DNA from: an uncultured Aliarcobacter sp.
GTDB taxonomy: Bacteria > Campylobacterota > Campylobacteria > Campylobacterales > Arcobacteraceae
Assembly: GCA_947629065.1 (NCBI GenBank)
Contig: CANRCH010000026.1
Coordinates: 1 to 15,759 of the forward strand
Direction: 5' to 3'
DNA length: 15,759 bases
Shown: in pieces, positions 12,810-15,759 of the stretch
Position numbering within the stretch: position 1 is the first letter of the stretch
Layout: the number at the start of each line of letters is the position of its first letter
The notes under the pieces: model-generated
Told to the model about the DNA's origin: nothing
The model's input: the letters and a program-made list of their open reading frames with translations, nothing else
The model's database searches: none
Translations under genes and position numbers: made by a program

Positions 12810-15194
12810 ATGTCAATAATGATATTAAAAAGAAATGGAAGAAAAGAGCATTTGGATATTACAAAAATCCAAAAAATGACTATTGATGCTACAAAAGATT
12901 TAGATGGAGTTAGTCAAAGTGAACTAGAACTTGATTCTCATATAAAATTTATTGATGGAATGAGTTCAAGTGATATTCAAGATGCTTTAATAAAAACAGC
13001 TGTTGAAAAAATAGATATTGATGTTCCAAATTGGACTTTTGTTGCAGCTAGACTATTTTTGTATGATTTATACCATAGAGTTGGAATTGCAACAAATGGA
13101 ATAAAAGGTGAAGCTTATTGCCATTTAAAAAATTATATTGATTTTGGAATTGCTGCTGGAAGATTAATTCCTAGTTTAGCAAATGGATATGATTTAGATG
13201 ATTTAAATGCTTATATAAAACCAGAACGAGATTTTTTATTTAACTATTTAGGAATAAAAACTCTATATGATAGATATTTAATCAAAGATAGTAAAGCTAG
13301 ACCAATAGAGCTACCACAACAGATGTTTATGGCAATTGCAATGTTCTTAGCACAAAATGAAGATGATAAACAAAACAAAGCAAAAGAGTTTTATGATGTA
13401 GTTTCTAAATTTGAAGTAATGCTTGCAACTCCAACATTAAGTAATGCTAGAACAAATAGACACCAACTAAGCTCTTGTTATATTGGAAGTAGCCCTGATA
13501 ATATTGAGGGTATTTTTGATGGTTACAAAGAGATGGCACTTTTATCTAAATTTGGTGGTGGAATTGGATGGGATTGGAATAAAATCAGAAGCCTTGGTGG
13601 ATCAATTGATGGTCACAAAAATGCAGCGGGTGGAACAATTCCATTTTTAAAAATCACAAATGATATTGCAATTGCTGTTGATCAATTAGGTACAAGAAAA
13701 GGTGCAATTGCAGTTTATGTTGAGCCTTGGCATATGGATATAGTTGATTTCATAGATTTAAAGAAGAATTCTGGAGAAGAAAGAAGAAGAGCACACGATT
13801 TATTCCCTGCTTTATGGATTACAGATTTATTTATGAAAAGAGTTTTAGAGGACTCTTACTGGACACTATTTGACCCAGCTGAGGTTAGTGATTTAAGTGA
13901 GTGTTTTGGACAAGAGTTTGAAGATAAATATATAGCTTATGAGCATGATGAAAGTATCACAAAAGATAGAATGAAAGCAAAAGATTTATGGAAAAAAATC
14001 TTAACTTCATATTTTGAAAGTGGAAGCCCATTTTTATGTTTTAAAGATACAGCAAATAGAGTTAATCCAAATGCCCATGTAGGACATATTAGAAGTTCAA
14101 ATCTATGTACAGAAATATTCCAAAATACAAATCCAAACTACTATAAAATCAAACTAGAGTTTGAAGATGGAACAATAGAGAGTTTCGATGAAGAAGATAG
14201 TATTGTTGTTGATGGTGGAATTACAAAAAAAGCAAATAAAGTAACAGCCTTAGATAGTATAAATGGTAAAAAAATATTTATTGTTGAAAAAGAAAAAATT
14301 GATGGAGATACGGCTGTTTGTAACCTTGCAAGTGTAAACTTATCAAGAATAAACACTCTTGAAGATATAAAAAGAGTTGTTCCAACAGCAATTAGAATGC
14401 TTGATAATGTAATAGATTTAAACTTCTATCCATTAAGAAAAGTAAAAGCAACAAACCTAAAATCTAGAAGTATAGGACTTGGTGTTATGGGAGAAGCTGA
14501 GATGTTAGCTTCAGAAAGAATAGCTTGGGGAAGTAGTGAACACTTCAAAAAAATAGATGAAGTTATGGAAGCAATCTCATATAATGCTATTCTTTCTAGT
14601 TCAAATTTAGCACTTGAAAAAGGAAGTTATCCTACATTTGAGGGTTCAAACTGGAGTAAAGGAATAATGCCACATGATCACACTCCACAAGCTGTAAATG
14701 CGCTAGTAGAAAAAGATTTGTTTGATAGTTCTTGTGATTGGGAGAGTTTAAGAGAAAAAGTACAAAAAGATGGAATGAGAAATGGTTACCTAATGGCTAT
14801 TGCACCAACAAGTTCAATCTCTATTTTAGTAGGAACAACTCAAGCAATAGAACCTGTTTATAAAAGAAAATGGTTTGAAGAAAATCTTAGTGGATTAATT
14901 CCTGTTGTTGTACCAAAATTAAGCCCTGAAACTTGGGGATACTATACACCTGCATTTGAAATAGATCAACTTCAAGTTATAAAAGCAGCTGCAATTAGAC
15001 AAAAGTGGATAGACCAAGGTCAAAGTACAAATATTTTTATGAGTTTAGATAAAGCAAGTGGAAAATATCTTCATGAAATTTATACACTTGCATGGAAACT
15101 AGGACTTAAATCGACATACTATTTAAGAAGTCAAAGTCCAGAAGCAAAAAATGATATAGAAGATAGAAGCATGGAATGTGCTGGTTGTCAATAA
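12810..15194 (+). CDS. nrdA: Class Ia ribonucleotide reductase large subunit NrdA
   Basis: The catalytic alpha subunit that reduces ribonucleoside diphosphates to deoxy forms using a radical from NrdB. The N-terminal 90 residues are an ATP-cone allosteric domain. Active-site residues are present: Cys223 (SSCYIG) and Cys504 (AVCNLASVN) as the redox pair, and Asn431, Cys433 and Glu435 (NLCTE) as the radical site. Tyr770-Tyr771 form the radical path and Cys790/Cys793 (CAGC) the C-terminal shuttle. The 794 residues exceed E. coli NrdA (761). The excess is mostly between Cys433 and Cys504, 71 residues apart against 23 in E. coli, where a beta-rich insertion (about 444-497) sits. I believe this insertion is common in Campylobacterota NrdA. 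ATG at 12810 follows AGGGG. Confidence 0.97.
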   Translation: MSIMILKRNGRKEHLDITKIQKMTIDATKDLDGVSQSELELDSHIKFIDGMSSSDIQDALIKTAVEKIDIDVPNWTFVAARLFLYDLYHRVGIATNGIKGEAYCHLKNYIDFGIAAGRLIPSLANGYDLDDLNAYIKPERDFLFNYLGIKTLYDRYLIKDSKARPIELPQQMFMAIAMFLAQNEDDKQNKAKEFYDVVSKFEVMLATPTLSNARTNRHQLSSCYIGSSPDNIEGIFDGYKEMALLSKFGGGIGWDWNKIRSLGGSIDGHKNAAGGTIPFLKITNDIAIAVDQLGTRKGAIAVYVEPWHMDIVDFIDLKKNSGEERRRAHDLFPALWITDLFMKRVLEDSYWTLFDPAEVSDLSECFGQEFEDKYIAYEHDESITKDRMKAKDLWKKILTSYFESGSPFLCFKDTANRVNPNAHVGHIRSSNLCTEIFQNTNPNYYKIKLEFEDGTIESFDEEDSIVVDGGITKKANKVTALDSINGKKIFIVEKEKIDGDTAVCNLASVNLSRINTLEDIKRVVPTAIRMLDNVIDLNFYPLRKVKATNLKSRSIGLGVMGEAEMLASERIAWGSSEHFKKIDEVMEAISYNAILSSSNLALEKGSYPTFEGSNWSKGIMPHDHTPQAVNALVEKDLFDSSCDWESLREKVQKDGMRNGYLMAIAPTSSISILVGTTQAIEPVYKRKWFEENLSGLIPVVVPKLSPETWGYYTPAFEIDQLQVIKAAAIRQKWIDQGQSTNIFMSLDKASGKYLHEIYTLAWKLGLKSTYYLRSQSPEAKNDIEDRSMECAGCQ

Positions 15195-15211
15195 TATAGA
15201 AAGGGTAAGAA

Positions 15212-15759
15212 TTGTCAAGAAAAACTATTTATAATCCAGAATCAACAGAAACTCTAAATGATAGAAGAGTTTTTGGTGGTGATAGTGATGGAATGATAAA
15301 CTTCACAAGAATGAAGTATCAATGGGCACTTAATTTATGGGATATGATGGAAGCGAATACTTGGTTTCCAAGAGAAGTTCAAATGACAGCTGATGCAAAA
15401 GATTATAAATATCTAACTGCGCCTGAAAAAAGAATGTATGATTTAGTAATATCTCAACTAATCTTTATGGACTCATTACAAACAAATAATCTAATGGATA
15501 ATATAAATCCATATATAACGGCACCTGAAATAAATGCATGTTTAAGCCGTCAAGCTTATGAAGAGGCAAATCATAGTAAATCTTATGCTGTTATGGTTGA
15601 ATCAATCTCTGATAATACAGATTTAATCTATGATATGTGGAAAACTGATGCAAAATTGAAAGAGAAAAATACTTATATTGCAGAAGTTTATAAAAACTTA
15701 TCTCAAGGTGAATTAACAGATGAAAAACTTCTTTTAGCGTTATTTGCTAATCAAATTCT
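15212..15759 (+). CDS. nrdB: Class Ia ribonucleotide reductase small subunit NrdB (5' part)
   Basis: The radical-generating beta subunit, cut by the window end after 182 complete codons. The start is TTG at 15212, opening [12 protein letters not shown], with AAAGGG six bases upstream; no nearby in-frame ATG fits. Ligands of the di-iron centre are visible: Asp87 (FMDSLQ), Glu118 and His121 in EEANHSKSY, followed by the radical-bearing Tyr125. The Tyr marks a standard tyrosyl-radical enzyme rather than the Phe-bearing class Ic. It lies 17 bases after nrdA and is surely the same operon. The remaining iron ligands and the C-terminal tail that binds NrdA are outside the window. Confidence 0.95.
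   Translation, partial: MSRKTIYNPESTETLNDRRVFGGDSDGMINFTRMKYQWALNLWDMMEANTWFPREVQMTADAKDYKYLTAPEKRMYDLVISQLIFMDSLQTNNLMDNINPYITAPEINACLSRQAYEEANHSKSYAVMVESISDNTDLIYDMWKTDAKLKEKNTYIAEVYKNLSQGELTDEKLLLALFANQI

Noticed and set aside
14139..14300. Active intein in NrdA
   Set aside because: The insertion is only about 48 residues and lacks the splice-junction nucleophiles and the terminal His-Asn, so self-splicing is not possible.
14141..14356. Minus-strand open frame inside nrdA
   Set aside because: Antisense shadow over the NrdA insertion; no start signal and no family resemblance.

Overview
This AT-rich window (roughly 30% GC by eye) looks like a chromosome segment of a Campylobacterota bacterium, most likely of the Arcobacter/Aliarcobacter group. 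The reasons are the purB-nrdA-nrdB gene order, an epsilon-type NrdA with an insertion in the catalytic barrel, an Aer/CetB-like PAS protein paired with a separate chemoreceptor, tight ATG/stop overlaps and several TTG starts. No plasmid, phage, CRISPR array or intact insertion sequence is visible.

Layout. 1-384: broken 3' part of a marC-family membrane protein gene (+). 440-1465: queF (queuosine biosynthesis) and a helix-turn-helix/coiled-coil protein, probably one operon (+). About 1483-1590: an SRP (4.5S-type) RNA gene on the minus strand, recognised from its domain IV GGAA-tetraloop hairpin. 1700-6014: a minus-strand molybdate/tungstate operon read in the order modE, modA, a small double-Mop protein, modB, modC, SAM methyltransferase, with overlapping or nearly touching genes. 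6015-6280: a leader/spacer with a ModE-like half-site and a long perfect inverted repeat. 6281-8390: a divergent LysR regulator/MFS transporter pair with a palindromic operator over the transporter's -35 box. 8391-8694: a 304-base space without a convincing protein gene but dense in structure. It holds a strong promoter, a two-hairpin RNA ending in an intrinsic terminator, a hairpin resembling an IS200/IS605 end, and a nested inverted-repeat element. 8695-10334: a soluble chemoreceptor and an Aer-like PAS protein (minus strand, one operon). 10429-11343: an RluA-type pseudouridine synthase (minus). 11466-15759: purB, nrdA and the first 182 codons of nrdB (plus), the last cut by the window end.

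How the genes work together. The mod operon encodes an oxyanion ABC importer, its own ModE regulator and a Mop-fold protein that may bind the oxyanion. The PAS/chemoreceptor pair probably forms a split redox or energy-taxis sensor. purB, nrdA and nrdB supply purine nucleotides and deoxynucleotides. queF feeds tRNA queuosine modification.

The least ordinary part is 8391-8694. There a probable small RNA presents an 8-base hairpin loop that is exactly complementary, read on the same strand, to the 8-base loop of a second hairpin about 200 bases downstream. On the opposite strand that second hairpin is the likely chemoreceptor terminator, and it then displays the identical octamer. I could not match this arrangement to a known RNA family from sequence alone.
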